DNA of 64,000 nt from K189A clade bacterium (GCA_902565895.1 CACFGV010000007.1:1-64000); one strand, 5' to 3'. Shown: positions 1 to 9,823, counted from the stretch's first letter. Numbers and translations: made by a program. The notes: generated by a model not told the origin, from the sequence alone.

Positions 1-747
1 GATCATACGCTCACCCTTGGCACCCTTCGCAAAGCTCTCGACCTTACCCTTTATGATGTCGACTTCGGCTGCGTGTTCTAAATAGTTCAGGGTAGAGACA
101 ATGCTCCACCGGTCCATTTGGCCTTGGTTTATCTGCTGGGTGCCGTGGTACAGACCCGTGGTATCGCCAAGACCCACGGTGTTGGTGGTAGCAAATAACC
201 GGAAGAATGGATTTGGGTCAATCACCTTGTTCTGGTCAAGTAAGGTGAGCTTACCCTCGATCTCCAGAATCCGCTGAATAACAAACATCACATCGGGACG
301 GCCGGCATCGTACTCGTCAAAGACCAAGGCCACAGGATGCTGCAAAGCCCAAGGCAATATGCCTTCACGAAATTCGGTAATCTGCTTACCGTCTTGCAGC
401 ACGATGGCATCTTTACCGATGAGGTCAATACGACTGATGTGGCTGTCCAGATTGATGCGAATACACGGCCAATTTAGCCGAGCGGCTACTTGCTCAATGT
501 GGGTTGATTTACCCGTGCCGTGATAGCCCTGAACCATAACGCGGCGGTTATGCGCAAATCCGGCAAGAATGGCCAAGGTAGTGTCGCGGTCGAACCGATA
601 GTCTGGGTCAATGGCCGGCACATAATCCGTTCTTTGGCTAAACGCCGGCACCGATAGTTCTTGATCAATTCCAAAGGCTTCGCGCACACTTGCTGTGGTA
701 TCGGGGGCGAACGATGAGGTAATTCCAGCTGCGGCTTGTTCTGACAC
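1..747 (-). CDS. cobS: Cobaltochelatase subunit CobS (AAA+ ATPase), 3' end cut by window
   Basis: The minus-strand frame is open from position 747 to the window edge, giving 249 codons. It starts with GTG behind an AGGAAG ribosome site (RBS). The product has a Walker A loop (GYHGTGKSTH), a Walker B region (ALVFDEYDAGRPDV) and the stretch ISRIDLIGKDAIVLQDG, which I recognise from CobS. CobS is the MoxR-type AAA+ subunit that, with CobT, powers CobN in ATP-dependent cobalt insertion of the aerobic cobalamin pathway; some homologues work outside B12 synthesis. CobT would be expected further left, beyond the window. The C-terminus is missing because of the window edge. Confidence 0.85.
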   Translation of the reverse strand, partial: MSEQAAAGITSSFAPDTTASVREAFGIDQELSVPAFSQRTDYVPAIDPDYRFDRDTTLAILAGFAHNRRVMVQGYHGTGKSTHIEQVAARLNWPCIRINLDSHISRIDLIGKDAIVLQDGKQITEFREGILPWALQHPVALVFDEYDAGRPDVMFVIQRILEIEGKLTLLDQNKVIDPNPFFRLFATTNTVGLGDTTGLYHGTQQINQGQMDRWSIVSTLNYLEHAAEVDIIKGKVESFAKGAKGERMI

Positions 748-869
748 GCGATCTTCCTAGACGTTATTTCATCCCGCTATTGTATGGAACCCAACACCAA
801 ATCACGAGGGCTGGCGCTCAATCTTAGTTGGACTTGGATGCTGGTTAAAAAGCAGGAGGAGCAAGATAA

Positions 870-1427
870 ATGGCACACATTCATTTGGTGCGTCACGGTA
901 AAGCGGCGGCCGGTTTCGGCAGTCACAAAGATCCAGGGCTAGACGACTTGGGACGGCAACAGGCCGAAGCCGTGGGCGCCATGTTGGATGCGCGCCATGG
1001 CACACAGCGCCCAATCTTATTTTCCAGTCCATTGGCTCGTGCGGTTGAGACGGCTCAACCCCTGGCTGCGCGCTGGCGGTGCGAAGTCGCCATTGAGGAC
1101 CGCGTTGCCGAAATTCCATCGCCCACCGACGACTTGGCAGAGCGCGCTCAATGGTTACAACGCGCCATGCAAGGTAGCTGGTCAGAGCTGGCACAGGCCT
1201 CACAAAACTGGCGGCGAGCCCTAGTTGATGCGTTGCTGGCGCAACCAAGCGACTGCATTATCTTCAGTCACTTTGTCGCCATTAACGCAGCCGTGGGTGC
1301 CGCCACTCAAGACGACCGGATGCGGATCTTCGCGCCTGACAACTGCTCGGTTACCACTCTAGACAACAGCAACGGCCAGCTTAGCGTTGAGGCCCTGGGC
1401 GTTACTGCAGAGACACACATCAACTGA
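870..1427 (+). CDS. SixA-like histidine phosphatase family protein
   Basis: The 185-residue product begins MAHIHLVRHGKAA, with the catalytic RHG motif at residues 8-10. A second histidine region (IIFSHFVAIN) lies near residue 130, as in the short SixA branch of the phosphoglycerate-mutase-like fold. Such enzymes transfer phosphate through a phospho-histidine; SixA acts on phospho-histidine proteins, but the substrate here is unknown. A strong RBS (AGGAGGAG) sits just before the ATG. It is followed after 27 bp by the PQQ dehydrogenase gene on the same strand. Confidence 0.85.
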   Translation: MAHIHLVRHGKAAAGFGSHKDPGLDDLGRQQAEAVGAMLDARHGTQRPILFSSPLARAVETAQPLAARWRCEVAIEDRVAEIPSPTDDLAERAQWLQRAMQGSWSELAQASQNWRRALVDALLAQPSDCIIFSHFVAINAAVGAATQDDRMRIFAPDNCSVTTLDNSNGQLSVEALGVTAETHIN

Positions 1428-1454
1428 CAGCCATTGCGTAGATTGGAGGGGAAT

Positions 1455-3332
1455 ATGAACTATCGCCTGGTTATTTTATTCAGCAGCCTGCTTGCAGCCA
1501 CCGCGAACGCAGGCAATACAGACTGGCCAACCTACGGCAACGATGCCGGGTCATCGAAGTACGCTGCGCTTGAACAAATTAACTCTGGCAACGTGGCTGA
1601 TTTGCGGGTGGCCTGGCAGTGGCAATCACCAGACAATGCGTTGGTAAAAGCTGACCTCAAAAAAACACCCTGGGGCTTTAAGTCGACACCGCTAAAGATT
1701 GGCAACCTGCTGTACATCAGCACATCGTTAGGACAAGTGGCCGCGATTAATGCCACCAACGGCCAAACCGTTTGGCTTTTCGATACCCGCACCTATGACG
1801 ATGGGCGCCCAACAAATCTTGGCTATAACCATCGAGGAGTCGCTTATTGGTCTAACGGTAAAGATAAGTCGATTATTTTCATGCCCACCAATAACGCCTA
1901 TTTGTGGGCCCTAGACGCGAAAACGGGTAAGCCCGTAGACGGGTTCGGCGATTCTGGACGGGTCGATCTCACTCTCGGCTTAGGCCGTCCAGTGAATCGT
2001 AAGCTCTACTCCGTGATCTCCGCACCCACGGTAGTCGCTGATGTTGTCGTAGTGGGTTCATCCATACTCGATGGTCCAGAAAACAAGACCATGCCGCCCG
2101 GCCATGTACGCGCCTTCGACCCCTTAACCGGCGAGCAGGTGTGGATGTTCCACACCATTCCCCAGGGCAAAGAATTTGGTGCCGACACTTGGGAAGACGA
2201 GTCTTGGCGGTATACAGGCAATGCCAACGTTTGGACCGGTATGAGTGCAGACCAAAACCTGGGGTACATCTACTTACCCACCGGCACACCAACCAATGAT
2301 TGGTATGGTGGACACCGTCTGGGCGACAACTTATTCGCCGAAAGTCTTGTCTGCGTCGATGCGCGAACCGGAAAAAGAGTTTGGCACTTCCAAATGGTCC
2401 ACCACGGCTTGTGGGACTACGATTTGCCTGCGGCCCCAACCTTGATGGACATCGAGGTAGCGGGAAAATCCATCCAAGCCGTGGCTCAGGTCACTAAACA
2501 AGGGTTTGTATTTGTCTTCGACAGGGTTACTGGTGATCCCGTCTGGCCGATCATAGAAACACCGGTACCCCAAAGCTCAGTACCCGGCGAACGGGCCAGC
2601 CCTACTCAACCCATACCGAGCAAACCCGCGCCCTTTGAGAGCCAGGGCATGAATGAACAACAGCTCATCGACTTCAGCCCAGAACTTTTCGCGGAGGCCA
2701 AAAAGATTATGGCCCAGTTCCAAACGGGCCCGCTGTATACGCCACCCAGTTTGCAAGGCACCTTAAATCTACCGGGGTGGGGTGGAGGCGCAAATTGGAC
2801 TGGTGCAGCCTTTGACCCGGCGACCCAGGTCTTGTTTGTGCCGTCCCAAGCAAGTCCCATTGCGGTAAAACTAACAAAAGGCAATCCCGACAAGACCGAC
2901 TTCCGCTATGTACGAAGCCGTAGCGTAAACAGCGTCAGAGGCCCCCAAGGCCTGCCGTTGATCAAGCCACCCTATGCACGCGTCACCGCCATAGACATGG
3001 GCACCGGCGATCACAAATGGATGACCATTAATGGTGACGGTCCGAGACAGAAGGTCATTGACATGGGCTTACCGGATCCAGGCCCATTGGGCGCTTCATG
3101 GTCGGGTGGTCCCGTACTCACCAAGAGTTTGTTGTTTGTGACCCAGGCCGATGGCCAGCGCAACGTGCTACGCGCCTTTGATAAAAGTGATGGCCAGATC
3201 GTGGCAGAAATCGACCTGCCCGCACGACCCTGGGGAACACCCATGACCTATAGCCAAAACGGCAAACAATATATCGTTGTCGCTATCGGCCAAGCGCAAG
3301 ATGCGCGCCTGGTGGCCTTAGCCTTGCCCTAA
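1455..3332 (+). CDS. PQQ-dependent dehydrogenase (soluble quinoprotein beta-propeller)
   Basis: I place the start at ATG 1455, behind GGAGGGG, and not at the upstream in-frame TTG at 1434. This gives 625 residues with a clean signal peptide (MNYRLVILFSSLLAATANA), so the enzyme is periplasmic. Repeated propeller blades carry W-motif-like segments such as INATNGQTVWLFD and VDARTGKRVWHF. The conserved segment HHGLWDYDLPAAPTL matches the membrane glucose/quinate dehydrogenase family, but the N-terminal membrane domain is absent. The likely role is oxidation of a sugar, polyol or alcohol, with electrons passing to the respiratory chain. No PQQ synthesis genes are in the window. The substrate cannot be assigned. 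Confidence 0.85.
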   Translation: MNYRLVILFSSLLAATANAGNTDWPTYGNDAGSSKYAALEQINSGNVADLRVAWQWQSPDNALVKADLKKTPWGFKSTPLKIGNLLYISTSLGQVAAINATNGQTVWLFDTRTYDDGRPTNLGYNHRGVAYWSNGKDKSIIFMPTNNAYLWALDAKTGKPVDGFGDSGRVDLTLGLGRPVNRKLYSVISAPTVVADVVVVGSSILDGPENKTMPPGHVRAFDPLTGEQVWMFHTIPQGKEFGADTWEDESWRYTGNANVWTGMSADQNLGYIYLPTGTPTNDWYGGHRLGDNLFAESLVCVDARTGKRVWHFQMVHHGLWDYDLPAAPTLMDIEVAGKSIQAVAQVTKQGFVFVFDRVTGDPVWPIIETPVPQSSVPGERASPTQPIPSKPAPFESQGMNEQQLIDFSPELFAEAKKIMAQFQTGPLYTPPSLQGTLNLPGWGGGANWTGAAFDPATQVLFVPSQASPIAVKLTKGNPDKTDFRYVRSRSVNSVRGPQGLPLIKPPYARVTAIDMGTGDHKWMTINGDGPRQKVIDMGLPDPGPLGASWSGGPVLTKSLLFVTQADGQRNVLRAFDKSDGQIVAEIDLPARPWGTPMTYSQNGKQYIVVAIGQAQDARLVALALP

Positions 3333-3483
3333 TCTTGGCAGTCGCAGCTCACGGGGTTGGTGGGGGTTTACCTACGGTCCATGCGGCGTTCTGCCACTTG
3401 GTATAGCGCCAACAATTCTTTATTGTTTCGCCTATCTTTAATATGACCGTTGGGGCAGACGCCCAACGATACGAGTTACAGCC

Positions 3484-4206
3484 ATGACCGACCAAGAGTT
3501 ACATGACTTGGTAGCCAGTTTTGCGAGCGAACGTCAGTACATTCAACAGCTGCAAGCCAATACCGAGCGACTGCAAGCTAACAGTGAACGACTGCAAGCC
3601 AACACTGAACGACTGCAAGCCAGCACCGAGCGACTGCAAGCCAGCACCGAGCGGCAGCTAGCCAAAATCACTACCCAGTTGGCAGCAACCGATGCACAAC
3701 TAGCGGCAACAGACGCCCAGCTACAGGCCAACGCGGTTCAACAAGCTCAAACCGAGGCCAAGCTAAACAGAACGGCAGAGAAAATCGATAGACTGGCCGA
3801 GATGTATGGTGGCATAAGCAACAGCCAAGGTGCTGTGGCCGAGGAGTTCTATTACAACAGTCTAAAAGACAAGCCCGTGTTGATCGGTATGAACTTCGAT
3901 AGCATCTACAAAAACATTGCAGGTAATCGGCATGGTGTGGAAGACGAATTTGATCTGGTTTTAGTAAATCGCGACAACGTATTCGTCCTAGAAATCAAAT
4001 ATAAAGCCCATCCTAGAGACCTTGCGCGGCTGCTGGAGAAAAAGCGAGGCAACTCCAATACGCTACTTCCTCAGTATAAGGACCATACCCAACACTGGGG
4101 CTTGGCTGCCTTTCACCTGCCCGACGAGGTCAAGCATGCCGCGCTGGCGCAAGGCATCCACCTACTGCAACGCAAGGGTGATGTCATTCAAACCGTAGCC
4201 GCCTAA
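3484..4206 (+). CDS. Coiled-coil protein with PD-(D/E)XK nuclease-like C-terminal domain
   Basis: The product has 240 residues. Residues about 20-95 are an almost perfect heptad array: LQANTER-type units repeated five times, then QLAATDA-type units. This predicts a long coiled coil. The C-terminal half contains EDEFDLVLVNRDNVFVLEIK, with D...ExK spacing as in PD-(D/E)XK nuclease folds. Similar coiled-coil plus nuclease-like proteins of unknown role are common in bacteria as DUF families. A hairpin (CGTTGGG/CCCAACG, 3448-3468) lies just ahead of the start. The gene stands alone between convergent or unrelated neighbours. The function is not known; nuclease activity is an inference. Confidence 0.7.
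   Translation: MTDQELHDLVASFASERQYIQQLQANTERLQANSERLQANTERLQASTERLQASTERQLAKITTQLAATDAQLAATDAQLQANAVQQAQTEAKLNRTAEKIDRLAEMYGGISNSQGAVAEEFYYNSLKDKPVLIGMNFDSIYKNIAGNRHGVEDEFDLVLVNRDNVFVLEIKYKAHPRDLARLLEKKRGNSNTLLPQYKDHTQHWGLAAFHLPDEVKHAALAQGIHLLQRKGDVIQTVAA
3550..3654 (+). repeat. Five tandem 21-bp in-frame repeats
   Basis: Five consecutive 21-bp units, each starting CTGCAAGC, encode the heptad LQA[N/S][T/S]ER inside the coiled-coil gene. Units differ by one to a few bases, and the last two are nearly identical, which suggests slippage-type growth. The length is a multiple of three, so unit gain or loss would keep the reading frame and only change coiled-coil length. Confidence 0.9.
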
Positions 4207-4262
4207 AGTATAGGTCTCGCTACAGCCAGCTTGCGAGATTTGGCCCTCAACAGGAGCCGCCG

Positions 4263-5270
4263 TTAGCGCCTTCTCAACAACCTCTGATGCACCGACGGTC
4301 GCGGTATTGAGGTCACACCGGCCATCGACAACAACAGCTGCTCTAGGCTAATCCAAGGATCACTGATACCAAGACCCTTAGCTTGCTGATCAATCAATGT
4401 GCACTCTGCGAGCCACTGATGTGTGGGTATGCGGCTACGCTGCATAAACCGTTGTATGGCCCGTGCGCGCGCTGGCGGCAGGCCACGAGTTTGATCTAAA
4501 CGGCGCAACTGACTGGTCAGCGCCCCCATAATGGCAAATACGCTCACGCCTTCTTCTTTAAGGCCGTGTAAGACTTTGTGCACACGTCCAGCATCGCCCT
4601 GTAATGCAGCGTCCACCAGATCAAAACTGGAAAATCGTGAGGTATCTTCCAGACATCCCGCCAACGCTTCAGCCGAGATCGGCATAGGTAGATTTTGCAG
4701 CGCCAGCTTTTCAATTTCCTGGGCTGCCGCCAGCAAGTTTCCCTCCACCCGAGCGGCCAAATACGACAGCGCATCAGTTTGCAAATCCAAACCTTTATGT
4801 TGGAGCCGACCCTTCAACCAGCGCGGAAACTCTTGAGCTGAAAGCGGCCAGATCAACACCACCACACCGTCTTTTTCTAAGGCCTTAAACCAAGCACTCG
4901 AGCGCTGCTTAGGTTGCAGTCGGTCTGTGCGCAACAACAGCACCGTGTCTGTGTTGCTCGAACCGTCAGCGACCCACTCTTGAAGCAAAGCAGAAGCCTC
5001 TTTATCGAGCTTCTTGCTGGCAACTCGAACATCCAAAATTTTGCGCTCTGCGAACAGTGACATACTCGCCGCGTCTTGGCTCAAACCGTGCCAACTAAAG
5101 CCCGTCTCCACATGATGCACACTACGCTCTGTAAATCCCTGCTGCTTGGCCGCAGCTACGATCTGATCGCAGGCCTCGGTCAAGCGCAAAGTGTCATCTC
5201 CACTGACTAGATACACCGGCGCCAAACCCTTGTTCAACACCTCAGCGAGTTGCTCTGGTCTAGTTGCCAT
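4263..5270 (-). CDS. holA: DNA polymerase III subunit delta
   Basis: The product has 335 residues, close to the usual HolA length, and begins MATRPEQLAEVLNKGLAPVY. The N-terminal segment VYLVSGDDTLRLTEACDQI is the typical delta start, where the family has 'Y.l.GdE..l..ea'. HolA is the clamp-loader subunit that opens the beta sliding clamp. It is the last gene of the leuS-lptE-holA run, and its start overlaps the lptE stop by 11 bp, implying translational coupling. This order is standard in gammaproteobacteria. Confidence 0.95.
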   Translation of the reverse strand: MATRPEQLAEVLNKGLAPVYLVSGDDTLRLTEACDQIVAAAKQQGFTERSVHHVETGFSWHGLSQDAASMSLFAERKILDVRVASKKLDKEASALLQEWVADGSSNTDTVLLLRTDRLQPKQRSSAWFKALEKDGVVVLIWPLSAQEFPRWLKGRLQHKGLDLQTDALSYLAARVEGNLLAAAQEIEKLALQNLPMPISAEALAGCLEDTSRFSSFDLVDAALQGDAGRVHKVLHGLKEEGVSVFAIMGALTSQLRRLDQTRGLPPARARAIQRFMQRSRIPTHQWLAECTLIDQQAKGLGISDPWISLEQLLLSMAGVTSIPRPSVHQRLLRRR

Positions 5271-5790
5271 TAGCGGAGGTTAAGTTCTGTTGGATTAAAT
5301 TGAGGCTGCGCAACAACTGTGCCGCCAACTCGTCCTCCAGGGCGTCAGCAATTTCTTCTTTCATGGTCGCTGTACCCAGTAGGTTGCTTCGATCTAAGCG
5401 AAAATAACGTTGTCGACTGAGCTGTTGAACCGGCACCAGCTCTACCGCCGATGCGTCTAAGACTCGGTAATCTATCTCCAGACGCACCGCCTGTTCGAGC
5501 AACATGGCTTCTGCGTTTACTGCGCCATCCACTTGTTGGCGCCGCACCCGCAGCAACTCCACCGTGATATCTGCAGACTCGCCACTACCAGCTAACACAT
5601 TCATTGCCTCAAGGCGTTGTTCCAGCGCCGCCGCAAACTGGCTGTCTTTGCCTGTCACCGCATAGGTATAGCCTGAGTTAACAAGGTCTTGTCCGCGCAG
5701 TTGAAAGCCACAGGCACTTAAACACAACGCCACCGCGGCAAAAGTTAAGCCTTTAGCCCACAACGATATTGACCAGCTTGTTTGGCACAT
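5260..5790 (-). CDS. lptE: LPS-assembly lipoprotein LptE
   Basis: The 176-residue product has a lipoprotein signal with lipobox LSAC followed by GFQLRG, the hallmark of LptE (RlpB). LptE plugs the LptD barrel and helps deliver lipopolysaccharide to the outer leaflet. The ATG at 5790 lies inside the end of leuS. An in-frame TTG at 5763 would give a more usual 17-residue signal peptide (MWAKGLTFAAVALCLSAC), so the start is uncertain; a weak AGAG site favours the ATG. It overlaps leuS upstream and holA downstream. Confidence 0.9.
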   Translation of the reverse strand: MCQTSWSISLWAKGLTFAAVALCLSACGFQLRGQDLVNSGYTYAVTGKDSQFAAALEQRLEAMNVLAGSGESADITVELLRVRRQQVDGAVNAEAMLLEQAVRLEIDYRVLDASAVELVPVQQLSRQRYFRLDRSNLLGTATMKEEIADALEDELAAQLLRSLNLIQQNLTSANGN

Positions 5791-8206
5791 AAATCTCTTT
5801 GCGAACCGTCTTTGCCTCTAGATGACGCGCCACATTCTCCTCGGCCTTAGCCAGATCAAGGATATCAGCTTGCTCTGCGTCCGCAGCCACATCAATCTGA
5901 CCACGCACCTTGCCGTTCACTTGCACGACAAGCGTCAACCAGTGCTGGGTCAGCGCGGCTTCGTCAACTTGCGGCCACGGGTGACTAACCAGCGTAGTGT
6001 CCTGACCCAAGGCCGCCCATAAACTGTGCGCGATATGCGGCGCTATGGGCGAAATAACTAAGGCGGCGCTTTCCAAGGCTTCCTGCACTGCTGCCCGGTC
6101 TGCGTGGTGTGCGCTGTCCATGCGGGCTATTTCATTCGCCAGTTCCATCACCGCCGAAACCACCGTGTTAAATTGCAGACGCCGCCCATAATCATCGTCA
6201 GCTTTTGCCAAAGTCGAATGGGTTTTACGACGTAAATTTTTGCCCGCGTCGGACAATGCGGCCACATCAAGGGCTGGCGCTGGCCCTTGTTCGATGTGTT
6301 CATGAGCCAATGCCCACAGGCGTTTAAGAAAACGCATTGCACCTTCCAGGCCCGCTTCGCCCCACTCAAAAGACTGCTCAGGCGGCGCCGCGAACATCAT
6401 GGCCACGCGCACCGCATCGGCGCCGTATCGATCCAGTAGCTTTTGCGGATCACCGGCATCGCCTGCTGATTTGGACATCTTCTTGCCCTCCTGCAACACC
6501 ATACCCAGCATCATCAGGCGCGTAAAAGGCTCATCGCCTTCTACCAACCCCTCATCGCGCATCAGCTTAAAATAGAAACGCGCATACAACAGATGCAATA
6601 TGGCGTGCTCAATGCCGCCCACGTAATGATCGACCGGCGTCCAATACTTAGCACGCTCATCCACCATGGCGTTGGCGTCTGGTGATGCAAAGCGCGCGAA
6701 GTACCATGACGATTCCATGAACGTATCAAAGGTATCAGTTTCTCGGCGCGCCGCCGCACCACAGTTTGGACACGCAACGTCGAGAAATTCCGGCATATCA
6801 ACCAATGGCGATCTAACCCCGTTAATGCTCACCTCAGTCGGCAACACCACCGGTAAGTCTTCTTCTGGCACAGGCTGCACGCCACATTGTGGACAATGAA
6901 TCATCGGAATCGGACAGCCCCAATAGCGCTGCCGCGAAACACCCCAGTCACGCAAGCGGTAGTTAGTGATCGAGCGACCGGCATCGCGTTGTTGCAAGGC
7001 ATCAACAATGCGGTTGAACGCTTCGGCGGAGGTCAGGCCGTTGAATTCTCCAGAATTGATTAGACGACCCTTGGTGGTAAACGCGGCTTCTTTCAGATCA
7101 CAAGCTGCATCATCCACGGGTTCGATTACTTGAATGATGTCAATGCCATACTTACGCGCAAACTCCCAATCTCGTTGGTCATGGCCAGGCACCGACATCA
7201 CGGCACCAGAGCCGTATTCCATCAATACAAAATTCGCGACCCAAACCGGTAACGCCTTACCCGTTAATGGATGCTGCACGGTAGCCTGGGTGGCTATACC
7301 TGCTTTTTCCATGGTCGCCATATCCGCTTCAGCGGTGGTGTTTTGTGCGCACTGCGCAATAAAGTCCGCCACCTCTGGGTTGGATTGCGCCGCCGCTTGG
7401 GCCAACGGATGCTCCGGAGCTACCGCAACGTAGGTGGCGCCCATCAGCGTATCTGGCCGCGTGGTAAACACTGTCAGCAAAGTTACTGAGTCGTCGTTTA
7501 CTGCAAAGTCAATTTCCGCTCCAAAGGACTGCCCAATCCAATTGCGCTGCATACTCTTAACGGACTCAGGCCAGCCGTCCATCTGGTCCAGCTCATTAAG
7601 CAATTCTTCAGCGTAGTCGGTAATCTTCAGGAACCACTGAGCCATTTCCCGCCGCTCAACCACCGCACCCGAGCGCCAACCCCGCCCTTCTACTACCTGC
7701 TCGTTCGCCAGCACGGTCTGATCTACCGGATCCCAATTGACCATGGCATTCTTGCGATATACCAAGCCTTTTTTATAGAGGCGCACAAACAACCATTGTT
7801 CCCAACGATAATAATCTGGATCACAGGTCGCAAACTCGCGAGACCAATCAAAGCCAAAGCCCAAACGCTGCATTTGTCCGCGCATGTAGGCGATGTTGTC
7901 CTTGGTCCAAGCGGCTGGCGCCACGCCGTGTTTAATCGCAGCGTTTTCCGCCGGCAAACCAAAGGCATCCCACCCCATGGGCTGCATCACATTGCGGCCT
8001 TTAAGGCGCTGGTAACGGTTGATGACATCACCCAGCGTGTAGTTGCGTACGTGACCCATGTGCAGACGGCCGCTCGGGTAAGGGAACATGGACAGACAGT
8101 AAAACTTTTCGCCCTCGCTTTGGTCGTTGCAGACAAAACAATTGTTGTCTTGCCAATAAGCTTGGGCGTCTTGCTCCACTTGTTGCGGATCATAAGTTGG
8201 CTTCAT
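5753..8206 (-). CDS. leuS: Leucyl-tRNA synthetase
   Basis: The 817-residue product carries the class I signature HMGH at residues 49-52 (PYPSGRLHMGHVRNY) and KMSKS near residue 574. Between them lies the CP1 editing domain, with a TTRPDT motif. A cysteine pair near residues 430-490 (CPQCG, CPNCG) probably binds zinc. It charges tRNA-Leu in the cytoplasm. The gene precedes lptE and holA as in Escherichia coli. An 87-bp gap separates it from lnt upstream. Confidence 0.98.
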   Translation of the reverse strand: MKPTYDPQQVEQDAQAYWQDNNCFVCNDQSEGEKFYCLSMFPYPSGRLHMGHVRNYTLGDVINRYQRLKGRNVMQPMGWDAFGLPAENAAIKHGVAPAAWTKDNIAYMRGQMQRLGFGFDWSREFATCDPDYYRWEQWLFVRLYKKGLVYRKNAMVNWDPVDQTVLANEQVVEGRGWRSGAVVERREMAQWFLKITDYAEELLNELDQMDGWPESVKSMQRNWIGQSFGAEIDFAVNDDSVTLLTVFTTRPDTLMGATYVAVAPEHPLAQAAAQSNPEVADFIAQCAQNTTAEADMATMEKAGIATQATVQHPLTGKALPVWVANFVLMEYGSGAVMSVPGHDQRDWEFARKYGIDIIQVIEPVDDAACDLKEAAFTTKGRLINSGEFNGLTSAEAFNRIVDALQQRDAGRSITNYRLRDWGVSRQRYWGCPIPMIHCPQCGVQPVPEEDLPVVLPTEVSINGVRSPLVDMPEFLDVACPNCGAAARRETDTFDTFMESSWYFARFASPDANAMVDERAKYWTPVDHYVGGIEHAILHLLYARFYFKLMRDEGLVEGDEPFTRLMMLGMVLQEGKKMSKSAGDAGDPQKLLDRYGADAVRVAMMFAAPPEQSFEWGEAGLEGAMRFLKRLWALAHEHIEQGPAPALDVAALSDAGKNLRRKTHSTLAKADDDYGRRLQFNTVVSAVMELANEIARMDSAHHADRAAVQEALESAALVISPIAPHIAHSLWAALGQDTTLVSHPWPQVDEAALTQHWLTLVVQVNGKVRGQIDVAADAEQADILDLAKAEENVARHLEAKTVRKEIYVPNKLVNIVVG

Positions 8207-8293
8207 GGGGGTGGGTCTTTCGTCGTCATTAAAAACGGCGGCAAGGATACCACCTCGACGATCAAATTGAGCGCTCTGGCGTCCCTTTAAACC

Positions 8294-9823
8294 CTAAGCG
8301 ACACCTGTGATCCCCATGCGATAACCGAGACCGACACACAGAGCCAGCAGCATTACGAACAACGGCCAATCGCCCAATGCACTGTAGGGCGTGGTGCCCT
8401 GCATAATTTGATACTCAGTAACCAGTACGCCTTGGGTAAATTGCGGCAACTGGCCGCGCAACCGGCCTTGGTGATCCACCACCCCTGTGACCCCATCGTT
8501 GGCCGCGCGCAACAACCAACGGCCATTTTCGATTGCTCGAACCCGAGCGATCTGCATGTGCTGGTGTGGGCCAATAGAACGCCCAAACCACGTGTCATTG
8601 GTCAGGGTCATTAGCACCCCAGCGTTTTGCGCGCGTTGTCGCATCGACTGGCCGTAGGCGATTTCATAGCAAATGCCAATGGCCGCTTCGGCAGAATTGC
8701 CCCCCAAGTTTAAAACCACATTCGACTGTCGAGCAGCACCACGGCTGGCGTTGGACATGGGCAAGTCAAAAAACTCGATCAACCCGCGCAGCCAGTCTTG
8801 TAACGGCACGTAATCACCAAAGGGCACCAGGTGGTGTTTGGTGACCAAGCCATTGGCCAAACCCAAACCGATGGCAGCATTAAATATGCGATAACGAGGC
8901 TCATCTTCCTTAACAGCAGCTGACAATTCGACTCGGGGTGCACCAATCACTACATTGGTGTCGCTGGCTTGAGCCCTAGTGTGCAAAGCCGCTGTCACCC
9001 GTTCTGCTTCTGCGCCATAGGCGGTCAGTGCAAACTCAGGCCACACCAGAGTATCTGCTGACCAATGCGGCTCCGACAACGACAAGTAGCGATTCACGAT
9101 AACGCTACGTTGATCGGCATCCCACTTAATCGCCTGATCGACATTGCCCTGCACAATGGCGGCTGAGTACTGACCTAAAGGTGTCACCCACTGCCAAGGC
9201 AGAAACGCCAAAACAAATGCGATTGGCGCGCCGGTCATAACCAAGACAGCTTTTGGCACTGGTAGACTGCGCCAGGCAGCTCGAAGGCACAGCGTTGCAC
9301 CAACAGTGCCGAGCAACGCTAAAAAACCGGTTCCCAGCGCGCCAACCAAGGGCAACAGGCCAACAAAGGGTGAGTCCGTCAAGCTGTAGCCAATAAAGAG
9401 CCAAGGGAACCCCGTAAGCACCCAGGTCAATAACCACTCTGCGACAACCCAAGCGGCACAAAAAATCAGACCATTTACCCAGGGTGTTGCCACCCTAAAA
9501 CGCTGCAACGACCAGCCCACTGGCAACACAAATACCGCCAGCGTGGCGACAAACAACAACACCAATACCGCCGCCAGCAGCGGCGACGCATTACCGTATT
9601 CGTTTATGCTGACGTAAATCCAAGACGCACCGCTCAAGTACTTGCCAAGGCCGTAAAACCAGGCCAACCGAAGCAAACCGCCTTGCGCGGAATTGAGAAT
9701 CAAAAACAAGCCTGCCGCCGACAGTAGGCTTACTGGCCACCAACCCAGGGGCGCAAAACCCAGCGGAAAGACAGCGCCCAGCAGCAGCGCGAGCAGTCCG
9801 TTACGCCATTCAGTCGTCAGCAT
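8294..9823 (-). CDS. lnt: Apolipoprotein N-acyltransferase
   Basis: The start is placed at ATG 9823 (MLTTEWRNGLLALLLGA), overlapping the corC stop by 14 bp; a longer frame from 9850 would run deeper into corC. The product is 509 residues. The N-terminal half has multiple hydrophobic segments, and the C-terminal half is a nitrilase-like domain. The triad can be seen as E in WPEFALTAYG, K in TKHHLVPFGDYVPL and C in IGICYEIAYG. Lnt adds the third acyl chain to outer-membrane lipoproteins at the inner membrane. Its place next to corC and leuS is conserved. Confidence 0.95.
   Translation of the reverse strand: MLTTEWRNGLLALLLGAVFPLGFAPLGWWPVSLLSAAGLFLILNSAQGGLLRLAWFYGLGKYLSGASWIYVSINEYGNASPLLAAVLVLLFVATLAVFVLPVGWSLQRFRVATPWVNGLIFCAAWVVAEWLLTWVLTGFPWLFIGYSLTDSPFVGLLPLVGALGTGFLALLGTVGATLCLRAAWRSLPVPKAVLVMTGAPIAFVLAFLPWQWVTPLGQYSAAIVQGNVDQAIKWDADQRSVIVNRYLSLSEPHWSADTLVWPEFALTAYGAEAERVTAALHTRAQASDTNVVIGAPRVELSAAVKEDEPRYRIFNAAIGLGLANGLVTKHHLVPFGDYVPLQDWLRGLIEFFDLPMSNASRGAARQSNVVLNLGGNSAEAAIGICYEIAYGQSMRQRAQNAGVLMTLTNDTWFGRSIGPHQHMQIARVRAIENGRWLLRAANDGVTGVVDHQGRLRGQLPQFTQGVLVTEYQIMQGTTPYSALGDWPLFVMLLALCVGLGYRMGITGVA

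Noticed and set aside
3550-3654. Regular short repeats considered as a CRISPR array
   Set aside because: The 21-bp units are contiguous without spacers and encode heptads in an open frame.
7796-8290. 164-codon plus-strand frame over the start of leuS
   Set aside because: It is antisense to leuS and has no RBS or family signature.
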